Origin: Ichthyophis bannanicus
Taxonomy: Eukaryota; Chordata; Amphibia; Gymnophiona; Ichthyophiidae
Assembly: GCA_033557465.1 (NCBI GenBank)
Contig: CM066033.1
Span: 15,997,080 to 16,061,079 of the forward strand
Length of the DNA: 64,000 nucleotides
Direction of reading: 5' to 3'
Shown: positions 1-10,843 of the stretch, piece by piece
Position numbering within the stretch: position 1 is the first letter of the stretch
How the letters are laid out: the number at the start of each line of letters is the position of its first letter
Translations under genes and position numbers: made by a program
Notes under the pieces: generated by a model
The model's input: the letters and a program-made list of their open reading frames with translations, nothing else
Database searches by the model: none
Told to the model about the DNA's origin: nothing

Positions 1-875
1 GTCAGAACAATATATTACAAGATCCGTTCCCTGAGACACCTACGCTCCATGCTAGAACCAAAAGATTTCAGGACTATCTACCAGGCACTGATAATACCCC
101 ACTTCGATTACGCCAATGTCATTCTCCAAGGTCTTCCTCAATCCACCCTTTACAGCCTTTACAGCTGGCTATGAATGCCGCAGCAAGGGTACTCCAGGGG
201 GCCGCCAGGACTGACCATGTTACTCCTTTGCTGATTCAATTACATTGGCTACCCATTCAGGCCAGAATTATCTTCAAAACTCTACTTCTCACGTTCAAAG
301 CTCTCAACAAGCTTTCCGCTCCTTCCTTATCTGACCTTATTCATACTACCACACCAAACAGAGCAAGAAGATCCTCAGCCATCAACTCCTTAAAACTCCC
401 AAAGGCCCTTACAAGCTGCTCTTCTTCCACAGCCAATAGAGCCTTTATCCTCTGTGCCCCTAGGTGCTGGAATACACTACCTCCTGGCATACGGGCTATC
501 AACAGTTTATCACAATTCAGGAAAGCCCTCAAATTCCATCTCTTTAACAAACATCTTATAGAACCATCGACACCCATTGACATCAGTGATTCCACCCAGC
601 TACTCAGTTTCGTGGTTTCTCAATAACAGACATAGGATGAATCGCTTTGATTATTGAATATATTCTTAGCACCTGTTCCTAATAACTTGTATCCATGCAG
701 TAGTATTACATCTGTAAATAGACTGTAAATAGTTTCCCTTGTTATCCAAGTTCCTTCCCTTGTTATCTGTAAACTCATGCTTGTTATTGTACTGAGACTT
801 TTTGTTCTATGTGAACCGCGCTGATGCCGAACAGTGCGGTATATAAGAGAATGTAAATAAATAAATAAATAAAAA
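1..875 (+). mobile_element. L2-type LINE, 3' end (5' part outside window)
   Basis: This is the end of a non-LTR retrotransposon. The frame at 171-626 encodes the region after the reverse transcriptase palm, with the L2/CR1-type signature HWLPI, a later WNTLP block and FRKALKFHLF near the stop. An upstream portion in another frame (1-170) reads as YYKIRSLRHLRS and QALIIPHFDYAN, so a frameshift lies near 160-170. The 3' UTR carries a short hairpin (ACCGCGC...GTGCGGT, about 822-841) just before an AAAT repeat tail. The same subfamily recurs at 38096-39272. The copy is 5'-truncated by the window edge or by insertion; inactive. Confidence 0.85.
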
Positions 876-1035
876 TGTTGCCTGCACTGGGCTGCTGCAG
901 GAGTAAAAGAGGAGGAAGAGGGGCATCCTCCAAGGGAGAGAACGGAGATAAGGCCCTGGCAGCTGAGGAGGGAGCTGATGCATCTTGACGTAAATTGAGG
1001 GACCCTGCAGGCTCTTCCTCATGCAGCAGTAAAAA
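876..1035. other. unassigned spacer
   Basis: Short purine-rich stretch between the LINE tail and the DIRS terminal repeat. I see no gene or recognisable repeat in it. Confidence 0.4.
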
Positions 1036-1275
1036 GAAATTAGACTTACCTGCTAATTACCTGCAACTGATCTATGGAAGGTGCGGTATATAAATGATTG
1101 TTTAAATAAATAAATAAATAATTGTTCCTTGAGGAACTCCAGTCCAGTCCAGTCCCTCACCTCTGGGTAGTGCACCTCCCCTCGCAGCATGGAGACTGGG
1201 CATGTCAGAACTGTGACACCACGGTACATATCCTGCTGGCACCTCCCACCAGCTCCCAGTGACCTAATGACAAAG
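1036..1275 (-). repeat. DIRS right terminal repeat with a LINE-tail insertion
   Basis: Read on the minus strand this aligns by eye with the right terminal repeat at 62570-62722: an ending AATTAGCAGGTAAG, then a GGACTGGACTGGA block, then GCCCAGTCTCCA. It is split by a short insertion at about 1059-1120 ending in GTGCGGTATATAA and an AAAT tail. AATT occurs on both sides of the insertion and is a possible target duplication. Confidence 0.65.
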
Positions 1276-1544
1276 CAGACTCAAAGGAGCAACAAATAAG
1301 TAGCAATAATATTAAATACAAAAACTTAACTCTTAAACTGAACTAAATCCCCCTTAAATAAGAGGATAACTCTCCCTCTCCCGCTTGAAGGAAATAGGAC
1401 AGAAAGAAGAGAAGAGAGAATACAGAGTCTACATTGTCTGAGTACAGAAAAAATTTGCTGATTTTCTACTGCCTGGCTGCTGTCACCCCACACATACACA
1501 AAGACTCTGCGGAGGCTGACAAACCCCGGGCGGGAATCGGGACT

Positions 1545-1640
1545 GGACTGAAGTTCCTCAAGGAATAACAATTAGCAGGCAAGTCTAATTTCTCTTTCCT
1601 TATCGTCCCTCCAGTCCAGTCCCTCACCTCTGGGATGTAA
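1545..1640 (-). repeat. DIRS internal complementary region
   Basis: This stretch is complementary both to the element's right end (AATTAGCAGGCAAGTCTAATTT) and to the family's left end (the rightward CGTCCCTCCAGTCCAGTCC, as at 32029). In DIRS elements such a region abuts the recombinase 3' end and is thought to template circle formation. Its position directly after the recombinase stop fits. Confidence 0.65.
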
Positions 1641-1652
1641 CAGAGCAGTAAA

Positions 1653-2226
1653 TTACTGGGAGGGACCTGTCCACCCGGACCGCAAAACCGCAGACCCGAA
1701 ACAGGCATCTCCCACCACTTGAACATCTAGGCGATAATGTTTACTAAAAGTATTCAAGGAAGACCAAGTGGCTGCTCTGCAAATCTCAACCAGAGGAGCC
1801 AAGCTATGTTCCGCCCATGAATTCAATTGCGCTTTAGTAGAATGAGCCCGCAGCCCCATGGGCACCTGACGACCTTGCAAGATATAAGCTGATGCTATTG
1901 CTTCACGGACCCATCTGGAAATTGAAGCTTTGGCTGCCGCTTCACCCTTACGCGGACCTCCAAAGAGAACAAACAAACGCTCAGAGTTGCGGAAGGACTC
2001 CAAGACCTTCAAGTATCGCCGAAGAACTCTCTTTATGTCTAACAAACGCAAGCTATGGTCAGATGTGTTCTCATCCGAAATATCCAATACTGGCAAGAAG
2101 ACAGATTGATTCACATGAAATGGCAAAACTACCTTTGGCAAACAGGACGGAACGGGACACAGCACCACTTTTTCCCTAGAGAAAGTCAGAAACGGTTCCT
2201 GCAGGACAAGGCCTGCAACTCTGAGT
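1653..2226 (-). pseudogene. DIRS tyrosine recombinase, C-terminal half
   Basis: The C-terminal catalytic half of a DIRS-type tyrosine recombinase, the enzyme that integrates the circular intermediate. Visible in order: SCLPKVVLPFHVNQSV, SISRWVREAIASAYI, RAHSTK, ICRAATWSSL and KHYRLDV, which contains the presumptive nucleophile tyrosine. The usual HSTR box reads HSTK, so the second catalytic arginine is replaced by lysine (codon at 1833-1835). The frame begins inside the ELQAL motif where the CR1 scrap cuts it, so the catalytic arginine of box I is gone. Not functional. Confidence 0.8.
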
Positions 2227-2462
2227 TACGTAAGAACATAACATATGCCATACTGGGTCAGACCAAGGTCCATCAAGCCCAGTATCCTGTTTCCAACAGT
2301 GGCCAATCTAGATCATACGTACCTAGCAGTTTCCCCAAAAGACACAGGTTCCATAATGCTTGTACTGGGTCAAGCATTGATATCCTAGGTCCCTTCTTAA
2401 TAATGGTTTATGGACCTTTCCTCCAGGAACTTGTCCAAACCTTTTTTAAACCCGGCTGTTAG
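2227..2462 (-). mobile_element. CR1 LINE 3' end
   Basis: Read on the minus strand, this ends with the typical CR1 3' UTR phrase GGTCTGACCCAGTATGGC, and its upstream part encodes the last residues of the CR1 polymerase (FKKGLDKFLEERSINHY followed by a stop at about 2397). It sits exactly where the DIRS reverse transcriptase, RNase H and recombinase N-terminus should be, so the insertion was accompanied or followed by a deletion. Confidence 0.75.
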
Positions 2463-3761
2463 TGTAGCTGGGTTTCCTAAATCCTGAGGAAGGGGATTAG
2501 CAAACCCTCTGCCCGTTCCCCGGAATCCTCTAAAACTTTGACCTCGAGAGGAAAGCCTTCCTCTTTGAAAGCCTCCCAAACGGGAGATACGAAAACACCT
2601 GAAACCCTGAGGTTGACCCCACAAAAGTAACGGAGTCCGGCCGTGCTTCGGCTTATCTTCCAGCAAGCGACCCCCTTTTGATTCCTCTAAATCTTTGATC
2701 AGCTTGTCAAGATCCTCTCCAAACAAGAACTTCCCCTGAAAAGGAAGTTTGCTAAGACGCGACTTGAAGGAACTGTCCGCTGCCCAATTTCTTAGCCAGA
2801 GATAGCGGCGTGCTGCTACCAAGGAAGCCATGCTATTCGCCAAACCTCTAATAAGACCATAGTGGACACTGGCTAAATAAGCTGAACCTAACTCTAGCCT
2901 TGTTACATCCGCTAACTGCTCCTGAGTTTGTTGTGCTGGTTGTTGCAAATGCTGCGACCAGCGAAGACATGCTCTCGCTACCCAAGCCCCACAAATAGAC
3001 GCTTGTAGAGACAGAGCATTAACCTCAAAAGCTTGCTTCAATAAGGTGTCCACCTTCCGATCCTGTGCGTCCTTCAAAGCCGCACTACCTTCAACCAGAA
3101 TGGTAGTCTTCTTCGTGACCACTGAAACTGCTGCATCTATACGCGGAGAATGAAACACCTCACGTTCCTAATCAGCCAAGGGATAGAGACGATTCATAGA
3201 CCTCATACCTCGCAATCCTACCTCCGGCAAATCTCATTCATCCTGAATCATCTGCTTAACCAAACAGTGAACTGGAAAAACAGCCTGTGACTTCCGTACG
3301 GCTTGAATGAGAGGATCCTCCAACCCCTCCTCCTCCACTGGTACCACAGACGAAAGGTTGAGAGCCTGAAGCGACTCCGTAATGAGCGCTGTCAGCTCCT
3401 CTCTCCGAAAGACCCGGATAATCCTCCCCTGATCTTCAGGTTCTTGAATCTCACCTTCCTCTAGTTCCTCCATTCCGGCTTCCGGCTCCATATCGAAGTC
3501 CTCTCTTTCCGGCCGGTCCAACCCAAGAGGCTGAACCTCCACCGACCAAGCCCTCTTAACCGGTCTACTGACACCACTTCCAAACCTTTCTATGGCCGCT
3601 TGGTCTCCTGCAGCCCCAAGTAGCGAAGCATCCGCAACCGCCCCCTGTTGCCGCAGACAACCAAAACTAACCAAAAAGCTAAATCGTTTATACCAATAAA
3701 GCTGTCTGTGAGAGAAAAAACTAGTAATGTGATTAAAAAACGTGGGAAAAATGGCCCACAA
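2463..3761 (-). pseudogene. DIRS gag-like region
   Basis: Two minus-strand frames (3761-3234 and 3158-2463) together resemble the first ORF of DIRS elements. The first holds an acidic stretch (EELEEGEIQEPEDQG) followed by VRKSQAVFPVHCLVKQMIQDE. The second has VAARRYLWLRNWAADSSFKSRLSKL, FQGKFLFGEDLDKLI and an arginine/glycine/phenylalanine-rich tail. A stop and frame change separate them near 3160-3230. The second frame runs without a stop into the CR1 C-terminus, giving a chimeric open frame down to 2397 that is an accident of insertion. Confidence 0.65.
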
Positions 3762-4080
3762 AGCTCCTCTGCACTGCTAACTGCCAAAACATGTTTTCCA
3801 TGCGTTAGCAGGCATCAAAACATCCCCCGACAATAACAATAGCGATCGGAGCACTCACCTCTGCCTCCGGGACCTCTGGATCCTTCCCTTCAACTCGAAT
3901 AAAGCAAAGGGAATCCTGTAAGCAGCACAGCTGTGAGATACTGACAGCCAGCAGCAGCAGCAGACAGAAAGAGGGGGAGGAGAGATGGAAAACAACCACT
4001 GTGACTCTCGTTCAGCTCAGCCGTCAGTCGCGGAAGAGGGAAGCAGGGAAAGGCAAGTGAGGCAGTAATTCTGGTGACAG

Positions 4081-5411
4081 GCTCTTTCCAGTTACGGGAT
4101 GTAGAAACTTATAACTAGAAAATAAAAAATAAGGGATGCTGCCCTCTGTTACAGGATCTCCTTATTGCCCTGTGCTGAAAGGTTGAGACCAATTCTTCTT
4201 CCCGCTCTCAGGATAAGCTGAACAGGTTCTCCTGACCCAGAACTCCCGGAATGTCCTAGACTGAGCAGTCAGTGGGAAACTTCAGGGCCACACCTCATGT
4301 GCACCCCAAAGACCTCCACCCTATTAAGCTCCGAGTTCCACTGACAGAGATCCTTAGCCCCTTACACCTGGCCGTGCTGCCCCCTCCCCCATGCTCAGCC
4401 ATGCCACTGCCCCGCCCCCCCCTCTCCGCTTCTGCTGATTCTGGCAACCAGGAGACTGCTCGGTGGCAGCAGCAGCAGGCTATGTGTTTTGGCACACATG
4501 GCCTGTTGCCTCTGACTCCCTTCCAGAACAACATTGTGGGAGTCAGAAGCATCAGGCCATGTGCACAGAAGCACATAGCCTACCACTACTGCCGAGACAC
4601 TCCAGCCGTCTCAATCAGTGGCAGAGGGGCTGCGATACGGCTCAGCACAGGAGGGGAGGGAGCGCAATGCCATGTGTGCCAAAACACATGACCTGCCGCC
4701 CACAGAGGTCTGCCATCCTAGGCGGCCGCCTCATGGATGGTCCAGCCCTGCTACTGCTGCTATAAATGGGGGCCTTCCTTTCTCCTGCTGCTTCCATTGA
4801 AAGTCTAGCTGCCTCCCTCCCTTTTCTTACTTCCAGTGGAGGCAGGAGGAGGGTCAGTCTGCTGTTCCTCCCGGCCTCCATCCATCCTGCTAATGTCACC
4901 CTTCCTGGCTCTTCCTGCGGATCCCAATAGGGGGCGTCTCTCCATCTTTCCTCCAGCCTCTTCCAGTACGACCACCCTGTTGCCTCTCTCCAGCTACCAG
5001 CACTGTCTGGTTCACAGAAAACAAAACTCACAAACTGTTGGGTGGGAGGAAGCTTCAGCATCTTGAAACAGCACCGAGAGGTCAGAAATAGTAAGAGATT
5101 CAAGGAAGAATATAAAAACTGATAAAGGATGAGAGACAGTAGGTGTTGAAAGAAAATGAAGGGATGGGACAGAGACATGGCAAAATGGTGAGAGAGAAGG
5201 AGGGAAAGACATAAAAAGAAAGATCTGAAAATTAACTTACACAATAGATAGTAAGGAAACATAACAAGCACATTATTCACACAACAAAGCTTAGAAGCCA
5301 GGGACAGTGACTATATCAACTCACTCAGTTTGCCTGACTCCCAGACGAGGCGTCTTTCCTGTAATAAATGTTTGCATCAATTCATCACTAGCTTTAATCC
5401 AACTTCACTAC
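4081..5411. other. Region left of KZFP exon 5: no gene seen
   Basis: Probably intron of the KZFP gene (minus strand) between exon 5 and a finger exon outside the window. It contains a GC-rich inverted repeat (4458-4600) and pyrimidine-rich sequence. I looked for C2H2 finger codons (TGEKP linkers, CxxC...HxxxH) on both strands and saw none. Short open frames here overlap in several frames and lack recognisable domains. Confidence 0.5.
4458..4600. repeat. Imperfect inverted repeat
   Basis: The left arm (GGCAGCAGCAGCAGGCTATG..., about 4463-4520) is complementary to the right arm ending GCATAGCC-like near 4575-4595. The core GGCCTG...GACTCCC and GGGAGTC...CAGGCC pair around about 4532. A third partial copy of the arm (CCATGTGTGCCAAAACACATG) sits at about 4669-4690. 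Possibly a fold-back MITE; not identified. Confidence 0.4.
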
Positions 5412-5540
5412 CTGCTTCATATAGCTCCTCATTTCTGCCAGTGTTGGGCAGGTTTCCTCTTTCCTCAGATCCCTGGGGCTTGGTCGTGAATCCTTCTTGC
5501 TCAAATTGGATTAAAAGGTCAGGTTTGACAGTGGGGAAGC
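5412..5540 (-). CDS. KZFP exon 5: spacer module after KRAB
   Basis: A 129-bp exon bounded by a CACAG acceptor (AG at 5542-5541) and a CAG/GTAGTG donor (GT at 5411-5410). It is read in phase 1 and gives FPTVKPDLLIQFEQEGF, then PQGSEERGNLP and ELYEA. This is the hydrophobic/acidic module that follows KRAB in many amphibian zinc-finger proteins (V-K-P-D-L-L-I-x-F-x-Q-E-x-F). There is no internal stop. The downstream (leftward) exon that would carry the fingers is not in the window. The next exon upstream by phase is at 35.6 kb, about 30 kb away. It could instead be an orphan exon from a duplicated gene. Confidence 0.65.
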
Positions 5541-7259
5541 CTGTGGTGAGAAAAGATAGTTCAATATGTTTAGAAAAGTTACTCCAGAGCCTGTCCTATT
5601 GATGCAAGTGAGGTCAGAGTTGTACAATTTTCATAGACACTGCCACCAGTGATAAGCGAAGAAAAGAAGGGTGCTGCTGTCCTGATCATCATCAGAAATC
5701 CATTCTAGCAGTATCAGGATCATTTTAATACTGAGGTGGGCAACTCTATTCCTCAAGCATAAACACAATGAGAAGTTCTGCCATCAGGAACAAGTTCTGA
5801 TACATTTCATTTAACTACCATAGATCAGAAATTTGATTTTGTCTGGTATGAGTAAGGGGAAATCTAACGCATTATGATTCGATGAGACAGGATTGGAGAT
5901 GTCTTCAGCCCCAGAATATTAGTACTAGAGAATTGCTAGGTTTGGTCTGTCTGGTAATCAATATGTTTCAATCATTTCATTTACTTCACTTCCAAGATCA
6001 GTGCCCTTCATTCATATGCCCCCAAGCCAGTGGTGGTGCCCTTTGACCCCTAGGGGGACCCTCACTGTTGTGGTTAATTTTGTGTTTCGTTTGGGCTCTT
6101 GAGGGTCAGCAGAAAGATGGAAGTCGGAGATCTGTCTTTTGAGAAGGGAAGACTGAGAGTTTGCTGCAGGACTTGGTGAGATATGAATGCTTCAGGAAGA
6201 GCCCTGGATGTCAGCAGCTAGACCAAGGCCTGATTCCGCTACTAGTATTACATTTATTTATAAAAATGTTTATAGCATTTCTGTGACATGTCATTCAAAA
6301 TGGTTTACAATTTGAAAAAAATAATGCATTTATTTATTTAACAGGGTTTTTTTTATTGCGTTACCATTTCAGTCAAAGCTGTTTACATTATAACTTAAAT
6401 TTGGTAATGTACATTAAACAGGGACATTGATAACATGGAATGGTGGTAAAGAATACAAAAGGTATGGAGAGGCAGAAAAAATGAATTCCCTTTTATAATT
6501 AGATTTAAAATAATTCACTTAAGAGGTCATTCTAGAACAAAAATAAACCCTTTGGACGTGTGGGATAGATGTTTTTCTCATGAAAATGTCTAGAACTGTA
6601 TTCTGAAACCACGTGGCCCTGCACGTAGACGATGTTAAAAAGGGTCTTTCTGAATGTATGCAGGAGGGGGCAGAATGGGGGCGTGGCACGCTGCGAGATG
6701 TATAAAGCGCATTCAGGAAAGGCCCATGTACATCCTGAGTTCTTTCCGCGGACGCCCACACATTACTAGCGGCAATCTGGAATAACGCCAGGACGTAGAT
6801 GATTTTCTGCTCTGATCTTCAACGTGTCCCATATAGATGAATGGATGTGAAATTCTGTATTGAACTGCTGTTAAGATAAGTAGATCAGCTGTGCTTTTGT
6901 TATGTCTTTCTGAACTTTACTTTATTACCTCTTCCTCGGGGCAGAGCTTTAGCTTTTAAATTCAGCTGCTCACCGGGGCAAAGATCTCTTCCTCCAGCCA
7001 TCCAGCTGAACTCGATCAGGCATCGGGGGTAGAAGTGGGAGCTGCTTGCCCCTCCAGCTCCCCCCCTCCAAGGCCAAATCGGGGAAGAGCTTTAGCTTTT
7101 AAATTTAGCTGCTCACCCAGGTGTGCCCGCGCCTGGCTGGCCCGTGCCTGAGGGTCTCGCCAGAGGGCCTTTTGGCGTGGCCCTTAGGTGGGGCACTTAG
7201 GCTTGATACACTCCACCTTCTCCTGGTGATACTATTCACTCACCATGATTTATTCTGAC
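5541..7259. other. KZFP intron 4, left part
   Basis: No gene is seen. There is a minus-oriented LINE tail scrap with TTTATTTA runs and GTTTACA-type 3' UTR sequence at about 6245-6450. A 35-bp direct repeat (GAGCTTTAGCTTTTAAATT...) lies at about 6942-6977 and 7084-7117. I searched for a KRAB A-box exon for exon 5 here on the minus strand and found none. Confidence 0.45.
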
Positions 7260-8085
7260 ATCATAAAGCATTCAGTGGCTTTTTTCATAATGCAGATGGA
7301 ACAGACAACCTGATATCTATCCGATTGCCTCAACTTTCAGCCCCCAACCCTGCACGGACTCACCGGACTCCCATCCAAGCAAACGCTACTGCCACCGAAG
7401 GACACACTACCTACAAATTGTGCTGCTTACCTGAGCTGAGAAAAGCCCTGCAGCGGGAAAATCTAGCTTCTCCTACCCATTGACTCTAGCCCTATCAACG
7501 GCTCCACCGACCTCTTTAAAAAAGCGGGGTCAGGGAATATATGCCTCAATGATCCCTCTCAATATCCCAGCATTAACTCAACATTGTAATCCAACTGTAT
7601 TGATTTAAGCACCAACTTATATAACTGATTTCACCGCTATTATTCCTTGATTTAAGTACCAATTTATAAAACCAACTTCACTGCTGTTTAATTTATGCCT
7701 CAACGATTTCTAGCAAACATCTCAGACTAGACAACTGCTTTAAATGAATACTGTGTTTTAACTGTATCGCTTCAAGTACCAATCTTAATGCTGTACTGTA
7801 CTGACAGTCCGTTGTTGTTTTTCCTCAGCTCCTTCTTGCCATACTCTCTGTCCTTACTACTCTCATTAGCAAAGCAACACCCGTCTCACCCACTCCAACA
7901 TGGCCACCTCTCAGTCTTGGCTCCTAATCCTCAGCACGCACCTACTATTCTTACTCCTAATCTCAACCTTCCTAGCCAATGCTTTAGAAGTGAATCATAA
8001 CTTTCATATCCCAATAATTCACTCCTATAGACCTCTGCCTACCTCTAAACAACCTCCTCACTTTTACATACACCATACCCCCCAG
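7260..8085 (+). mobile_element. L2-type LINE 'a', segment 1 (5' UTR and ORF start)
   Basis: First segment of an old L2-like element that continues at 10844 and 23511. The 5' UTR start (about 7260-7300) is approximate. An open frame starts with ATG at 7900 (MATSQSWLLILSTHLL). Its first about 27 residues are strongly hydrophobic and signal-peptide-like. It runs to the hAT insertion at 8085, and endonuclease-like sequence follows the insertion. The hAT target duplication CCCCCCAG ends this segment (8078-8085). Confidence 0.6.
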
Positions 8086-8189
8086 CAGGGCCGGATTTAC
8101 GTATACGCCATGTACGCCATGGCGTAGGGCCCACAACCGGCAGGGGCCCACAAAAAATAGAACCAGTTTTTTTTTTTTTCAACTCGATT

Positions 8190-8958
8190 AAAAAAAAAAC
8201 CTGGTGGCTGCCGCCGCGGGGCCCCCTCTGCTGCCGCGGGGGCCCCGTCTACAAGATGGTCTGGTCGGGTCGGGTCGGGTCGGGTCTCGTCTCCCTCCCT
8301 CCCTCCCGGCTGCGAGAGACGCGAAGATAGAGCGTCTCCTCGCGTCTGTGTTAAGCCCGCAGGGGCTGATGGGATTTCCCATCAGCCCCTGCGGGCTTAA
8401 CACAGACGCGAGGAGACGCTCTCCCTTCGCTTCTCTCGCAGCCTGCAGCGAGGGAGGGAGAGAGACCCGACCGGACCCGACCCGACCGGACCGGACCCGA
8501 CCAGCTTGTAGACGGGGCCCCCGCGGCAGCAGAGGGGGCCCCGCGGCGGCAGCCACCAGGTTTTTTTTTTAAATTAAATTTTACTTTAGGCCGGGGGGGG
8601 GGGTAGGAGTCCTACCCCCCCCGGCCTAAAGTAAAATTTAATTTAAAAAAAAAACCTGGTGGCTGCCGCCGCGGGGCCCCCTCTGCTGCCGCGGGGGCCC
8701 CGTCGACAAGCTGGTCGGGTCCGGTCCGGTCGGGTCTCTCTCCCTCCCTCCCTCGCTGCAGGCTGCGAGAGACGCGAAGATGCGTCTCTCGCAGCCTGCA
8801 GCCTGCAGCGAGGGAGGGAGAGAGACCCGACCGACCCGACCCGACCCGACCGGACCCGACCAGCTTGTAGACGGGGCCCCCGCGGCAGCAGAGGGGGCCC
8901 GCGGCGGCAGCCACCAGGTTTTTTTTTTAAATTAAATTTTACTTTAGGCCGGGGGGGG
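8190..8958. repeat. Ladder of GC-rich palindromes
   Basis: Three palindrome centres are visible at about 8375.5, 8609 and 8778.5. The arms around 8609 include CCACCAGG, T/A runs, ACTTTAGGCC and a G-tract meeting a C-tract, and extend over more than 200 bp either side. The two outer centres are nested in each arm. As a consequence the same open frame (MAAAAGPPLLPRGPR) appears on both strands; these frames are artefacts of symmetry, not genes. Some 8-13-base G tracts could also form quadruplexes. Confidence 0.85.
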
Positions 8959-9770
8959 TAGGACTGGTAATGGGCTATGGGGGGGGGGTAGGACTGGTAA
9001 TGGGCTATGGGGGGGGTAGGACTGGTAATGGACTATGGGGGGGCTGGGGCTGGAAATGGACTGGGGGGGGTAGGGCTGGTAATGGGCTATTGGGGGGCTG
9101 GGGCTGGAAATGGGCTGGGCTGGGGGGGGTTAAGGCTAGAGGTGGGCTGATGGGGTTAGGACTGGTAATGGACTGTGGGCTGTTGGGGGGGGCTTAGAAC
9201 TGGCAATGGGCTTTGGGGGGGGGTTAAGACTGGTAATGGGCTGTGGGCTGATGGGGGCTGTCTGGTAATGGGCTATGGGGGGGCTAGGACTGGAAATGGG
9301 CTGGGGGGTTAAGACTGGAGGTGGGCTGATGGGGTTAGGACTGGTAATGGGCTGTTGGGGGGGGGTTAGAACTGGTAATGGGCTTTGGGGGGGTTAAGAC
9401 TGGTAATGGGCTGTGGGCTGATGGGGGTTGTCTGGTAATGGGCTATGGGGGGCTAGGACTGGAAATGGGCTGGGGGTTAAAACTGGAGGTGGGATGATGG
9501 GGTTAGGACTGGTAATGGGCTGTGGGCTGATGGGGGGGGTAGGACTGGCAATGGGCTATGGGGGGCTGACTGGAAATGGGTTGATGGGGTTAGGACTGGA
9601 AGTGGGCTGATGGGGGGTTAGGACTGGTAATGGGTTATAGGGGGGGCTTAAACTGAAAATGGGGTGATGGGGGGTTAAGGACTGTAAGTGGGGTGATGGG
9701 GGGGCTAGGACTGGAAATGGGCTGATGGATGGCTAGGACTGGAAATGGGCTGATGCAGGGACTAGAAGGG
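8959..9770 (+). repeat. G-rich minisatellite
   Basis: About 25 imperfect tandem units of 25-35 bp built on TAGGACTGGTAATGGGCT followed by a variable G run and ATGG. Related units occur at 40950-41450 and 43160-43700 inside other hAT-like elements. Confidence 0.8.
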
Positions 9771-10843
9771 AATGGATGCTGGGTGAGGCTGGAACTAGAA
9801 GGGAGCTGATGTTGGGGGAGGATTAGAATGGGATGGGGCTGGAAGAGTAAAATGGAGAAGGGAAAAATATTTTGTGTGGGAGGGATAAAAAATCTACAAT
9901 TGGCCGGGTATTGGGAGAGTAAGTGGGGATTGAGGATGGAGGGGTAATATTTGAGTGGATGAAATAGGAATGAGGAAAGAGCAAAAGGAGAAAGATTAGT
10001 ATGTTAAAGCAGATGTAGAGAGAGAATGGAAAAAAATCTAGAAGAGAGAAGAAAGGACAAATGGACAGCAGACGATGGAGAGTTAGCAGAAGACACGAAG
10101 AAACCAGAAGAAAGTGGCTGGAGCAATTGCAGCTGAAAAAAATGCACAAAAGGTAGAAAAATATCTCTTTATTTTGAATTTATTAATTGGAATATGTCAG
10201 CTCTGGTAAATGTGCATCATTAACATCTGTGCTTTGTTTAGTACAAGAGCAAATTAATGTATTGTTTTATTTCTACAGTGTTGTACATTCCAAGTTTGGC
10301 TTTTGGGATTCCCAGTTTAATTATTGTCTTCCTATTTCTAAATTGTGATTACTTGTTTGGTGATGGTCTATGTTCTGCATGTGTAACTGAGCTGAGGTGT
10401 TCTGTTTATATAATTCCTATTTGACATTGCCACTTGTTCTCTTTCCCCAGTAGGTCATGTATTGTTGTTCTCTGAAATGTATTGGTTTAATATTTGCAGT
10501 GTTGCCTTTTGATTGGTAGAGTATGGTGCTTTGTGAGTCCTGGTAGTGCTGTTAGGATACGGCGGGTTTACTATGGGCAGTGTTTGTAGTAGTTCCTAAT
10601 GTGTCTGGCAGTTGGCACTGGATTATAGTAATGTAGAAATCTTTTAGTCTTTCTTTATCCATACACTCATTAAGAGGCACGTTTACTAAAAGTTAGTATA
10701 TGGTAACATTATGCAAATATTTATGCAAATGAGGCCCCTTATGCAAATGAGGTCCGCACCCCCCTTGGGCCGCCCCTGCTGGGGGCCCACAATTTTTGTT
10801 GGCGTAGGGCCTCACTCAAGGTAAATCCGGCCCTGCCCCCCAG

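Larger units (their letters stand above)
1036..4080 (-). mobile_element. Decayed DIRS retrotransposon, minus strand
   Basis: A tyrosine-recombinase retrotransposon of the DIRS order, read right to left: gag-like region (about 3761-2463), CR1 scrap in place of the polymerase (2462-2227), recombinase C-terminus (2226-1653), internal complementary region (about 1640-1545) and right terminal repeat (about 1275-1036). The terminal repeat and internal region belong to the same family as those at 32025 and 61800-62722, which share the GTCCCTCCAGTCCAGTCC motif. The reverse transcriptase, RNase H and recombinase N-terminus are missing, and I could not find the left terminal repeat near 4000-4300. The left limit near 4080 is approximate. 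Confidence 0.75.
8086..10835. mobile_element. Non-autonomous hAT element with 8-bp target duplication
   Basis: The element begins CAGGGCCGGATTTAC and ends GTAAATCCGGCCCTG, perfect 15-bp terminal inverted repeats of the hAT CAGGG type. It is flanked by exact 8-bp duplications CCCCCCAG at 8078-8085 and 10836-10843. An 8-bp duplication is diagnostic for hAT. Subterminal repeats GGCGTAGGGCC occur at both ends (about 8120 and 10801), the left in near-terminal position. There is no transposase. The interior is a palindrome ladder (8190-8958), a G-rich minisatellite (8959-9770) and AT-rich DNA (9771-10790). It interrupts an L2 LINE, so it is younger than that. Confidence 0.9.

Noticed and set aside
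341..595. Minus-strand frame inside the first LINE
   Set aside because: Shadow of the plus-strand LINE frame 171-626.
8188..8961. Matching 100-122-codon frames on both strands
   Set aside because: Produced by palindrome symmetry inside the hAT element.
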